A DNA stretch of 64,000 bases from Platerodrilus igneus (lineage: Eukaryota; Arthropoda; Insecta; Coleoptera; Lycidae): positions 434,001 to 498,000 of the forward strand of contig JARFIW010001488.1 of NCBI GenBank assembly GCA_036346225.1, written 5' to 3'. The notes beneath the pieces were generated by a model. The model had not been told where the DNA came from. It ran no database searches and worked only from the letters and a program-made list of their open reading frames with translations. Of this stretch, positions 28,875-37,522 are shown one piece after another. Position numbers and translations under genes: made by a program. Within the stretch, counting starts at the first letter, position 1; each line of letters starts with the position of its first letter.

Positions 28875-29321
28875 ATGGAAGAGATGGGGATATTCTCGAA
28901 GCAAGTAAAGTGTCTGGTGAGAGTGGCCCTGGAGTGCTCTGAGCTGGGAGGCGTCAACGAGTCCATTTATAAATATCTTAATTCCCTGATCTCCCTCTAC
29001 ATTTGGAGGCTAAAAGGGGTAGTCCTCTGCTACAGAGAAGAGATAGGTCTGAGGAGCCGCGAAGGGGTTGTGGTAGATGGCGACTCCAGAGTGTATTTTG
29101 AGGTGTACGTTGATTTTATAGTGCTCTCTTTTAAGGAAGAGTCTTTTGCCAAAGGGAAGGTGCATTTTGTGGAAAACGGAGTAGTCAGGGGAGTGTCGAA
29201 TGGGGTCGTGGAGTTCTCTTTTAGGGGCGAAGGGCAAAGAGAGGGGGAGGAGGTTGTTTATGCAATAAAGAGAGTTAATAAATTTCCTCTTTCGATTGAG
29301 GGAGTCTCCAAGCATAAATAA
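28875..29321 (+). CDS. RPA43: RPA43-like RNA polymerase I stalk subunit
   Basis: 148 aa. The block LNSLISLYIWRLKGVVLCYRE followed by YFEVYVDFIVLSFKEESFAKGKVHFVENGVVRGV resembles the RPA43/RPB7-type N-terminal domain joined to an OB fold (GGVVVSF ... VDFLVWSPKVGDVLEG). A43 is the closest by eye; RPB7 or RPC25 are alternatives. It is far shorter than yeast A43 (326 aa). Its stop overlaps the ATG of the next gene (TAATG). Confidence 0.5.
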   Translation: MEEMGIFSKQVKCLVRVALECSELGGVNESIYKYLNSLISLYIWRLKGVVLCYREEIGLRSREGVVVDGDSRVYFEVYVDFIVLSFKEESFAKGKVHFVENGVVRGVSNGVVEFSFRGEGQREGEEVVYAIKRVNKFPLSIEGVSKHK

Positions 29322-31846
29322 TGCTTATAGAATGCATTAAAGGACATAAAAATAAGTTTTCTTTTCTCTGGTCTATGCATGAAATCGAGGACGTGAGGTT
29401 TGTCAGAAGAGGAGGGCCCAGGAAAGGAGAAGGAAAGGTGCTGGGGAGTGTCAGGAATAAAGTAGTTTTTCTAAGAGATGACGAAGTGTTTGTCGAGGAA
29501 GAAAAGATTCCCATCTTCAGGGCATCAGGAAGAGTAGAGCTGGGCGAGTATCTCTACTCAATAGAAGAAAAGAAAGTAATAGGATACGAGCTGGAGACAA
29601 AAAGAGAAATAGGAAGAGTAGAAGTAGAGGGAAAACAGATAAAAACAGGCGGAGCATATGTGGGGGAAAGGATAGAGGGAAGGGTGAGGATAAGACATAT
29701 CGAGACCAAGGAAACTCTTCTGGAAGAGGAGTGTGAGTGGTATGCTCTGTCTAACAAGAAGATGTTGCTGAGGAACATGGGCGGGTACAGGCTGCTCGAT
29801 TTAGACACTAATTCCGAGAGAAAGTTCGAGATTAGCGAGCCTGACGCCGAGATCTGTCTGGCTGGAGATAGAGTCTTTGTCTTGAACGAAGAAAGCGTGA
29901 GGGCAATAAGCGAAAGCGAAGAAAGAGTGTTTAGGAACACTCTAGACATAGAAGAGAAAGAGAGGGGTAGGTACAGGGTGCTCTGCAAAGAAAGCTGGGG
30001 CCCTTATAGGCGATTCTTTATAATAGGAAACTGCAACTCTATTGACTTTGTCTACTTCATAGAAACAGAAAGATACGCAGGAGCAGGAGAAATAGGCGAG
30101 GACACGGAAGCCATCCAAATTCCCTTTGGAAAGACGCTTAAGGAAATAAGCCAGCTAGAGAGCCAAGGGGTGCAGATGACGGGAGAGGATGGGAATACTC
30201 TCTATGCCGGATTCTCTATCCTCGCAGTGTTCACAGATGAGTCATATTTGATCTATGATGCATACTTAAAGAAAGAAAGTCGAGGAACAGGAGAGGCTTT
30301 GCTGAGCGATAGAATTATGCAAGAGACCAGAAAGCTGGCAGGAGAGGAGGTAAGGGGGGCAGAGAAAAATCCCATTCCTCTAATCGGAAGCTCTTCGGTG
30401 AGCGGTCTTTTACGAGGGGACTCGTCAGCTATCCCCAATTCACAGACCTCGAAAAAAGACTCTCTTGAGGGCGCCTCAGCTATCCCATTATCCAGCCTTT
30501 CATTTGGTGGTCTGCCCAGTCCTCGCACTGCCCCTCAGTCTGCCACCTCTGCTCTTGGGAATAGATTGGGGGATGGGTATAGACTTAAATTTCTTAATAG
30601 AATTTCCTCCATTAGAGAGAGCCTTTTGGGAATAAGGGAAAAGCTTAAAACATTTCCAGATATTCCATCACTCCCTAGCTCTATTAAGAGAAGTATTGAG
30701 GGAAGAGGAATCAATATAGGCCAGCTAGTCTTTATGGTTAAAGAGGAAGAAACTAAAATACGAGAGTCTTTGAGAGAAGAAAGCAAGGTCAAAAACAGAG
30801 TCTTAATAGAGATACTTAGGAGAAGAATAGAGCAGAGCAGGAGAGAGATAGTGTCTTACAGAGAAACAGAAAGCAAGAGCGACTCTATTGATTTTATCAA
30901 CAGGAAGATGTCTCTCTTATTTAGAAAAACTTCAAGAGCATACAAAGAGATAGATCCAAATGAAGTCTTGGTATACAAAGAGCCGCTTAAGAAATTCTCT
31001 TCTATTCAAAAAATAGATGCAGACACAATCCAGCTCAAAGGCCGCAGCTCTAGCCGACTAGAAGAAATAGAGGAGTATATTAAGAAGATAGAGGAAAAGG
31101 AGGTAGAAGGACCACTAATAGAACATATATTTGATGACGAGGTATCAAGAGAGTTCCTGCAAAAACTGACTCTGGAGACGAGACAAAAGAGGGAAGAGGC
31201 TACAGCAAAGAATAAGCCTCCAGCCAAGGCAGATATTCCCTCTATTGTAAAAGCCCCCACTAATGGGCAAACTATTCCTGGCCCGAGGCCTAAAGCCACT
31301 ACTGTTGAGAGCGCAGCTGCATTTGCTTCCCCCAACCCTCCAGTGCTTCAAAACAGTCATCCAGGAATGCTCCAAAAAGAAGCTAAAGGACCAGAATTAT
31401 CTCCCCAACAGAATGGCCCAATGGAGCATTCTATTCAGCCTCTTGGCCCGTTTGCTGCTGCCCCTGTTCCTAATACTGGCCTTTTCAATCCATTTAGCGC
31501 AGCCCCTAACCATGGTAGCTCTGGCATATTCAGCTCCAGTCAACCTGCCTCCAGCCAATTTATTCCCAGTCTGGGCAACCATAGTGGATCGGGACTCGCA
31601 AGAAGTACAAGTACAAACAACCCTTTTCCTCAGAACACCTCTAGTGCAAGCACACCTATCTCGAATACGCATTCTCCCACTCCTTTATTTCAGGGAGGAA
31701 ACAATGCTCTTTCCCTCCTAGGAAGCTCCTCTAGAATCCTCAGGGGAAATCCGAATCTGTCTCTTGGACCCTCTACCGGGGCCCAAGAGCCCGGATCTCT
31801 TTTTAAGAAGAACGGTGCTGGATTTCTAGGCCAGAAGAAAGAGTAA
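29321..31846 (+). CDS. Nup214/Nup159-like nucleoporin
   Basis: 841-aa protein in three parts. Residues 1-330 are short beta repeats (IEEKKVIGYEL, YRLLDLDTN, CLAGDRVFVLNEE), consistent with a beta-propeller. Residues ~420-620 are helical with coiled coil. The C-terminal ~200 are Ser/Pro/Asn/Gln-rich with F-rich peptides (GLFNPFSAAP, GIFSSSQ, PLFQGG, GAGFLG) but almost no true FG. Propeller, coiled coil, then F-rich tail is the order in metazoan Nup214; yeast Nup159 has FG before the coil. The start overlaps the preceding stop by one base. Confidence 0.6.
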   Translation: MLIECIKGHKNKFSFLWSMHEIEDVRFVRRGGPRKGEGKVLGSVRNKVVFLRDDEVFVEEEKIPIFRASGRVELGEYLYSIEEKKVIGYELETKREIGRVEVEGKQIKTGGAYVGERIEGRVRIRHIETKETLLEEECEWYALSNKKMLLRNMGGYRLLDLDTNSERKFEISEPDAEICLAGDRVFVLNEESVRAISESEERVFRNTLDIEEKERGRYRVLCKESWGPYRRFFIIGNCNSIDFVYFIETERYAGAGEIGEDTEAIQIPFGKTLKEISQLESQGVQMTGEDGNTLYAGFSILAVFTDESYLIYDAYLKKESRGTGEALLSDRIMQETRKLAGEEVRGAEKNPIPLIGSSSVSGLLRGDSSAIPNSQTSKKDSLEGASAIPLSSLSFGGLPSPRTAPQSATSALGNRLGDGYRLKFLNRISSIRESLLGIREKLKTFPDIPSLPSSIKRSIEGRGINIGQLVFMVKEEETKIRESLREESKVKNRVLIEILRRRIEQSRREIVSYRETESKSDSIDFINRKMSLLFRKTSRAYKEIDPNEVLVYKEPLKKFSSIQKIDADTIQLKGRSSSRLEEIEEYIKKIEEKEVEGPLIEHIFDDEVSREFLQKLTLETRQKREEATAKNKPPAKADIPSIVKAPTNGQTIPGPRPKATTVESAAAFASPNPPVLQNSHPGMLQKEAKGPELSPQQNGPMEHSIQPLGPFAAAPVPNTGLFNPFSAAPNHGSSGIFSSSQPASSQFIPSLGNHSGSGLARSTSTNNPFPQNTSSASTPISNTHSPTPLFQGGNNALSLLGSSSRILRGNPNLSLGPSTGAQEPGSLFKKNGAGFLGQKKE

Positions 31847-31847
31847 A

Positions 31848-32459
31848 CTACGATTTTCTATATTGCGTTAAAACAGGATAGATATTTTCAAATGCCTGAT
31901 ACACCTCTTCTCTGTGCTTAGCTCCCGTCAAAACTACTTTCCCAGAGACAAACACTAGGAGAACCACCTTTGGCTTGACCATCCTATAGATTAGCCCTGG
32001 GAATAGCTCTGGTTCATAGCTGCTGTAGTTGCTGTGCCCAAACACGAGCCCTTCTAGCCTTATGCTGAATCTTGTGTCGCAGCTGCTCACAATATTCTGA
32101 ATTTTAAACTCGGTAAACCTCACAGGGTATCCGAGGCGCCTTATAATTATACTGTACTTCTTGGCAGCCATCTTGGAGTCCTCCTCCGACTTGGCCCCCG
32201 TCACAACCATCTTCCCAGAGGCAAATATTAGAGCAGTTGTCCTGGGCTTGCGGATTCTTATTATGACGGCAGCAAATCTCTTTGGATTGTATTCTGCATT
32301 TCTAGCTCCTAGTGCTATGGCCTTTAGATCTAGTCTGCAGCACAGATTAACAGTCGCCACTATGTTCTGAATAGTGGGAATGAGCCCAGAGGGGTGTCTT
32401 ACCAGATCCACTTCCTCTTTTTCTGGATGGTAGATTCTCTGTTCGTCGAAGGAGTCCAT
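31848..32459 (-). CDS. SPT15: TATA-binding protein
   Basis: TBP, 203 aa, with a short N-terminal tail and the two pseudo-repeats of the saddle: [19 protein letters not shown] with [16 protein letters not shown], and [21 protein letters not shown] with [17 protein letters not shown]. Recruited by all three polymerases. The ATG at 32459 is chosen over an upstream TTG. Stops one base from the convergent Nup214-like gene. Confidence 0.96.
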   Translation of the reverse strand: MDSFDEQRIYHPEKEEVDLVRHPSGLIPTIQNIVATVNLCCRLDLKAIALGARNAEYNPKRFAAVIIRIRKPRTTALIFASGKMVVTGAKSEEDSKMAAKKYSIIIRRLGYPVRFTEFKIQNIVSSCDTRFSIRLEGLVFGHSNYSSYEPELFPGLIYRMVKPKVVLLVFVSGKVVLTGAKHREEVYQAFENIYPVLTQYRKS

Positions 32460-32746
32460 CAAAGAGTAAAACAAAAGAAAAATAAATAGTTTTTCGTAAG
32501 CCTTTATGCTTGCTGGTTTCCCTTTAAACTAATGGGAGACCTCCTCAGAACTCCATGAAGACTCTAGAAGCTATCTCTCCATAAAAAAACTCCGGAGAGA
32601 TGACCCAGAAAACGTGCTGGATAGACAATTCAGCGCAGGGAAGCGGGGCATAGAGTAAATGGACTTCTTTTGTGCTGCTACTTGCGCCTATTATTGGCAG
32701 TGTAGGTAACGGTGTAATAGTTCTGTAAGAGAACCAGAAGTGCGAA

Positions 32747-34264
32747 CTAGGAAAGGGGCTGCTCCCAAATCTTTACGTCTCCGTCGTAAGAGGCACTAAT
32801 CAGCAGATTGTTGCCTGAGATCTCTGCTGCATCAAGGCAGGTCACAATATTTTCATGTGCATGTGTTATGGAGAGCCTCTTGTCAAACCATTCGTAGATT
32901 GTCTGGTATCCCCCTAAAAACACCCTTCCGCAGAGATAGCAGGCAGATTGTATCTTGTCTGCTGGAAAGGGTACCGACTCAGCTAGCTTGAAGGCAGGGT
33001 CGTAGAGCGAGACTGCGTCCGAAAACACAAAAAGGGACCCATTCTTCATCTTGTACGAACAAACCGATCCCTTGGGAGCTATCTCTCTGACGCACACGCC
33101 GCTTTCTGTGTCGAATAGAAAGAGAGAGTTTACATCGCTGATGATTAAGAGCTTGTCTGACATAGAGGAAATCATTCTGATAGTTCTCCGTAGAGAGAAG
33201 ATCGAAAGACAGAGCCCCTCCATGTTCCAGATCCGCAATTCCCCATCTATTCCCATAGAAAAGATCTTACTCTCGCCGAAGTCCATTCCTCTGACTGAAC
33301 ATGCGTGTCCTTTCAAAACAAGAAGAACTGAGAGATCCCATTTACCCTCTCTCTTCCTCAGCTGGTAAACCTTCACTTCTCCATCGAGCGATGCAGACCC
33401 AAATACAGCGGGAGCATCCTCAGAACCTGCCAATCCGGCAGCTGCATTCGCTAAGCCTGCACTTGCACTCGTGCCCAGCCCTGCAGCCGAGCTGGAAGCA
33501 GTCTCCTTTACCTTTATTTGGGAGACCTGCATCTGGTGTGCTTCAAACCTAAGAATGTGTGTAAATGTAGATAGATCGACTATACAAATAGCAGCGTCTG
33601 CTCCTCCAGTGATGAGAACTTTCTTCTCCCTGCACACACAAAGAGAAGTGACCTTTTGTGAGTGGAGCCTCAGGTGCGCTAGCTCGTTGACAAAGAGAGA
33701 GTCTTTTTCTTTCGGATAGAACTCTTTCCTCTGGATAGGCGCTTGGAGCTTTCTCCCAGCTGCTCCATTCATAGCAGAGATCCCTCCTCTCATCTGGGGG
33801 CTGCCTGCCTCCCCCTGGAATGCCTCGTCCTCTGTAATTCCCAGGATTGTATTTAGAATGTCGCCCTCTCGCTCGTATCTTAGATGCTCTGCGCTTGTAG
33901 ACCTGGGGATTCGTCTTTCCTGAAAAGTCTTTTTCTGGCTGAATTCTCGCCTGACGAACTCCTGCTCCTGGGAACGGGTCTTCCCTAAGATTGTGTCGAT
34001 TTTGTTCACTATTCCAGAGGCTCCTCCTCTTCCTGAGCGTACACTGTAGACATCGTTGAATGCTACAAACCAATCGAGAAGAGCACTCGTTCCGCCTGTG
34101 ATATGTATCCCGTTGACGTCGCCCTCTATTTTAAAGACCTTTGCTGTTCCCAGGTAGTTTTTCTTGATGAGGTATTCGTAGATAAGTGCATTCAGCACTG
34201 TAGTGTTTACTGGCAGAGACTTCGGGGGATCCTCCTTCTCGTCGTACCCAAAGTTTCCGTTCAT
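32747..34264 (-). CDS. LisH-WD40 corepressor-like protein (LEUNIG/Flo8-type LUFS)
   Basis: 505 aa. An N-terminal LisH (ALIYEYLIKKNYLGTAKVF, residues ~26-44) is followed at residue ~60 by LLDWFVAFNDVY, matching the LUFS extension of LEUNIG, Flo8 and SSDP proteins. After a low-complexity linker come WD40 units (LITGGADAAICIVDL, VFGSASLDGEVKVYQL, GIDGELRIWNMEG, LISASYDGDVKIWEQ). Family members are transcriptional corepressors; nuclear location here is inferred. An Ala/Gly-rich insert lies within the propeller near residue 265. Confidence 0.75.
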   Translation of the reverse strand: MNGNFGYDEKEDPPKSLPVNTTVLNALIYEYLIKKNYLGTAKVFKIEGDVNGIHITGGTSALLDWFVAFNDVYSVRSGRGGASGIVNKIDTILGKTRSQEQEFVRREFSQKKTFQERRIPRSTSAEHLRYEREGDILNTILGITEDEAFQGEAGSPQMRGGISAMNGAAGRKLQAPIQRKEFYPKEKDSLFVNELAHLRLHSQKVTSLCVCREKKVLITGGADAAICIVDLSTFTHILRFEAHQMQVSQIKVKETASSSAAGLGTSASAGLANAAAGLAGSEDAPAVFGSASLDGEVKVYQLRKREGKWDLSVLLVLKGHACSVRGMDFGESKIFSMGIDGELRIWNMEGLCLSIFSLRRTIRMISSMSDKLLIISDVNSLFLFDTESGVCVREIAPKGSVCSYKMKNGSLFVFSDAVSLYDPAFKLAESVPFPADKIQSACYLCGRVFLGGYQTIYEWFDKRLSITHAHENIVTCLDAAEISGNNLLISASYDGDVKIWEQPLS

Positions 34265-34304
34265 TCCCTTTAATTAATACCCAAATAAAAAGAACAGAAT
34301 TTTG

Positions 34305-35177
34305 ATGTTAGCAAAAATGAGTATTGGAGAGAGAGAGTGCGTAGTAGAGGGAGAGCTGTGCCAGGTGGTATGCGAGTTGAGCAGAGCGAAGAAGAGCCTG
34401 GTGGTAATCACCCCTCTAGAAGAAGGACTCGGAAGAATAGGGCCGATGCTTTCTTCATTAGATACAGAAGCTATAGTAAGCAGACCAAAGGCTTACTTGA
34501 AGGGAAGCATCCCTCCAGTGGACGTAGTAGTCATTGATAGACCGGAAATAATCAAAGAAATGGGTCTAGAGGATGCAGTAGAAGAGATAAAGAAGAGAAC
34601 AGGGGGAGTTTTGGCGGTAATAGAGACTTCTGGCCACAGAATAGCAGATCTCCCGTACCTTTCTGACCCCCTGAGGATCCAGAGAGGAGGTAGAGAGAAG
34701 TACTTCATAAGAATTGGGAATGAAGCCGAGAAGTACATGCTTATTTATGCAGCAGTCAAGCTGAAAATGGTTAAAGGGAGTACAGTTATCGTAGAGCTTG
34801 ATGAGAAGAACAGAAAGAAGAGCTCTATGTTCCTGGCAGCCTTTGGCCTGAGATCGGAAGAGGCAACAAGAGCCCCAGGAACCAAGGTGGCTCTGGCTCT
34901 TCCATCTAACCCTAATTACAGGAGATACAAGAATATAATTGACTTCTCGCTGACAGTTCCTCCAGAGGCAGGACATGTGATCTATGCAGGGGAAAAAATG
35001 GAGGGAGCAAGCATCAAAGAATACAAGCTGGACTTTAGGAGCGCAGGAGGCAAGTACAGAGTGGAGAGCGTTCTTAAGGCTCTCACTCCAAACGTGCTGA
35101 AAGGAAGAGAAAAGCTGGACCTAGAGAGGAGCTTCAGGCACCTGAGAAGAGATCACACAAAAGTCTACCACTCCTAG
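34305..35177 (+). CDS. degenerate DEAD-box protein, Dbp9/DDX56-like
   Basis: 290 aa, far shorter than Dbp9 (~590). The C-terminal half aligns with the DDX56/Dbp9 RecA2 domain: EKYMLIYAAVKLKMVKGSTVIV, NIIDFSLTVPPEAGHVIYAGE and the tail with YRVESVLKALTPNVLK ... LDLERSFRHLRRDH, equivalent to the family's FRYRxxDAxRxVT and LRHD end. The N-terminal half keeps LVVITPLEEG and VVVIDRPE (in place of DEAD) but shows no Walker A GKT. Probably a catalytically dead ribosome-biogenesis factor (inference). An alternative start is the ATG at 34317. Confidence 0.5.
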   Translation: MLAKMSIGERECVVEGELCQVVCELSRAKKSLVVITPLEEGLGRIGPMLSSLDTEAIVSRPKAYLKGSIPPVDVVVIDRPEIIKEMGLEDAVEEIKKRTGGVLAVIETSGHRIADLPYLSDPLRIQRGGREKYFIRIGNEAEKYMLIYAAVKLKMVKGSTVIVELDEKNRKKSSMFLAAFGLRSEEATRAPGTKVALALPSNPNYRRYKNIIDFSLTVPPEAGHVIYAGEKMEGASIKEYKLDFRSAGGKYRVESVLKALTPNVLKGREKLDLERSFRHLRRDHTKVYHS

Positions 35178-35327
35178 GAAGCGTTTTTCTGTGAAAAATG
35201 CAGTGTGGTCCGAAGACAAGTCGCAATGAAATAAACGAGTAGCTAGAGCGAGAAGGGTCTCGAATTCGAATGCTTTTATTTCGGAGGAGTCGGCGTAAAT
35301 AAAAGGACTAAAAATAAAAAAGGGAGG

Positions 35328-36230
35328 ATGCAGGTTCCCGAGTACGAGAAGGTGTTTAGCGAAAGAGTGATAGATTTCTCTAGACTCAGAGAACTAGCCT
35401 GGGGAGGGGTTCCTGAGGAGTACAGGCCTAAAGTATGGCTGATTCTCCTAGGCATCTTAGACTACAACACCCAGGGGCACCAGAAGCAAATAGAAAAGAA
35501 GAGCCTTTCTTACAATAGGAGCATAGAGAGCCTTAGCGTGGAAGGCTCTCCAGTGGAAGGAGTGGAGATTCTCCTGGAAGAGAGAAAGAAAAAGCAGATA
35601 GAGAGCGATATTAGGCGAATGTGCACGATAATCCGGGGAGTAGACTATGCCCACGTTTTCTATAGAGTGATGGCATTTACTTCTAGAAGAAGAGGCGCTA
35701 TCGGATATGTCCAGGGGATGTGCGATCTCTTTAAAGAATTCCTTAAGGTGTTCTCTGTGATGGAAAGAGACAGGGCGGAGGCTATGAGCTACCTCTCATT
35801 TAGCAGGTTGCTCGGCGAGGTGCAGGAGCACTTCACTGAGAAGCAAAGGGGAGTAGAGAAGTCTGTCATAGCCATTGACAGGCTAATCAGGGAAAACGAT
35901 AGAGAGGTGTACCTACACTTAAAGAGGGTGGGTGTGGAAACAAAGTACTACGCCCACAAGTGGATATCGACCTTTCTCTTCAGAGAGTTTGAAGGAGAGT
36001 TCCTAGAAGTCATCCTTGACGCGCACTTTTCATTTGGAATAGGGGAGTTCCTGAAATTCAACGAGTCTTTTTGTGTAGGGATTGTGATTTCTCTAAAAGA
36101 GAAGATACTCTGCAAGGGATTTGACGAGTCTCTTCTTCTGCTCCAGGGAATAGGAGATTATCCCTGGGGAATGTCTCTCGTGAGAGAAGCACTTGCGAGG
36201 GCCTTCATTGTGTATGCTAACAGAGAGTAG
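35328..36230 (+). CDS. GYP1: TBC-domain Rab GAP, GYP1/TBC1D22-like
   Basis: 300-aa protein that is nearly all TBC domain. Seen: LRELAWGGVPEEYRPKVWLILLG at the start, the arginine-finger motif IESDIRR (IxxDxxR), the glutamine-finger motif GYVQGM (YxQ) and WISTFLFREF. Both catalytic fingers are present, so an active GAP for a Rab (Ypt1-like in yeast Gyp1) is likely. The ATG is preceded by an A-rich AATAAAAAAGGGAGG element. Confidence 0.85.
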   Translation: MQVPEYEKVFSERVIDFSRLRELAWGGVPEEYRPKVWLILLGILDYNTQGHQKQIEKKSLSYNRSIESLSVEGSPVEGVEILLEERKKKQIESDIRRMCTIIRGVDYAHVFYRVMAFTSRRRGAIGYVQGMCDLFKEFLKVFSVMERDRAEAMSYLSFSRLLGEVQEHFTEKQRGVEKSVIAIDRLIRENDREVYLHLKRVGVETKYYAHKWISTFLFREFEGEFLEVILDAHFSFGIGEFLKFNESFCVGIVISLKEKILCKGFDESLLLLQGIGDYPWGMSLVREALARAFIVYANRE

Positions 36231-36238
36231 AAGAGAGC

Positions 36239-36259
36239 TGGTGTGCCCGAGTGGTTAAT
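36239..36259 (+). other. tRNA 5'-end relic (Ser/Leu-like D-arm)
   Basis: TGGTGTGCCCGAGTGGTTAAT resembles the acceptor/D-arm start of a class II tRNA (Ser or Leu), but the following bases form no anticodon arm, T-arm or acceptor partner. Probably a truncated tRNA copy. Confidence 0.35.
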
Positions 36260-36304
36260 AAAGATATAGATATACTACGAGGAGGGGTTAGCGGGCTTTT
36301 CTGT

Positions 36305-37024
36305 TTATTCCTCGTCTGGAAGAACTTGTTCGTCGGCCATCCTCAGCTCCATGTCCGCCTGCTTGGCCAGCTCTTCGTCCACCTGCGTCTCTGGGGGAAG
36401 CAGCCCATAATTCATCACAAAGAAGAGGTCTGGCTTCCCGAAGACCTTTCTGGCCAGGGCAAGGAAGGGCAGCTCATAATTGTAGTTGCTCTTTGCGCTG
36501 ATGTCGTAGTAGATGATGTCCTTCTTGTGTCTAAAAGTGATTGCGCTCGCCTTGACCTTTCTATCTTTCACATCAACTTTGTTTCCACAGAGACAAATGG
36601 GAATGTTCTTGCAGACATTCGTGAGGTCTCTGTGCCAGTTGGGCACGTTCTTGTAGGTGATTCTTGAGGTAACATCAAACATGATGATTGCGCAATCTGC
36701 GCCAATGTAGTATGTGTCCCTGAGTCCTCCGAACTTTTCCTGTCCTGCGGTGTCCCAGACATTGAAAATGACATCTCCATAGTTTGTATTGAAGGGCAGC
36801 GAGTATGTCTCTGCCCCGATTGTGGCAATGTACTTCTTCGTGAATTCTCCTGTCATGTGTCTCTTGACAAAGGTTGTTTTCCCTGTGCCTCCGTCTCCCA
36901 CAAGAACGAGCTTTCTCACAGGAACAGTTTGGTTGGCTTCTGCTTCCAGGACAGCCTTCCCCATCTGCATCAGTCCCTGCTTCTCCTCCTCTAGCCTTTG
37001 GTCGTGGTTGTACCGTAAGTTCAT
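36305..37024 (-). CDS. GSP1: Ran GTPase (Gsp1)
   Basis: Nuclear transport GTPase, 239 aa. Seen: P-loop GDGGTGKT near residue 43, [10 protein letters not shown] switch [15 protein letters not shown] switch [13 protein letters not shown] (NKxD), ISAKSNYN and the acidic C-terminus ending DEQVLPDEE. The N-terminus is about 25 residues longer than usual Ran (Glu/Gln-rich); the ATG at 37024 follows AAAAAATTTAC and no in-frame stop separates it from the core, so the extension may be real. A Mog1-like Ran factor lies at 49123. Confidence 0.96.
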   Translation of the reverse strand: MNLRYNHDQRLEEEKQGLMQMGKAVLEAEANQTVPVRKLVLVGDGGTGKTTFVKRHMTGEFTKKYIATIGAETYSLPFNTNYGDVIFNVWDTAGQEKFGGLRDTYYIGADCAIIMFDVTSRITYKNVPNWHRDLTNVCKNIPICLCGNKVDVKDRKVKASAITFRHKKDIIYYDISAKSNYNYELPFLALARKVFGKPDLFFVMNYGLLPPETQVDEELAKQADMELRMADEQVLPDEE

Positions 37025-37522
37025 GTAAATTTTTTATTTCTTTTTTGTATTTAAATTCTCCTAAACGGCACCTTTGTTCTTTTTCTACTACTGGAGGCTC
37101 GGAGAGTCATAAAAAAAGACCTATAATCCTTTTCTGTTTTCCGATACAGGTAGGAGATTCATTACTTGTGCCCTTCACTAACTTAGTAAGAGGTTACACG
37201 GCTCTATGCCAATCTTATCCATTAAGGGCAGCAGTTCTTGCATAAAGCTTCTCTTCCGCTTGACAAAGACGTGTTTCATTTTCCTTAGGTTTCGTGTATC
37301 CATCCCTAGCGATTAGTGATTTTAAGATGCAGCGAGAAATAAAAGGGATAAGAGGGAAAAGGCTTCAGGAAGGTCTCTAGACAGCATTGCGAAGAGGCAA
37401 CGATAATAGATGAAACCTTTGCTGCAGCCCTCGCAATTCTCTTCCACCTTCCTGAAGCATGGACTGTGGAGCTTTTTAACAAACCCTTCCCCTATAAAAT
37501 AGCACATGCTCTTTGAGGTGGA
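37025..37522. other. ~500-base region without an assigned gene
   Basis: A/T-rich near the Ran start. On the minus strand, 37507-37322 is an open frame in phase with the upstream LRR-RING gene, separated from it by one TAA codon and carrying several Cys (PCFRK, NCEGC, YYRCLF); it may be a lost or undercalled C-terminal part of that gene. No RNA gene was recognised. Confidence 0.35.
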
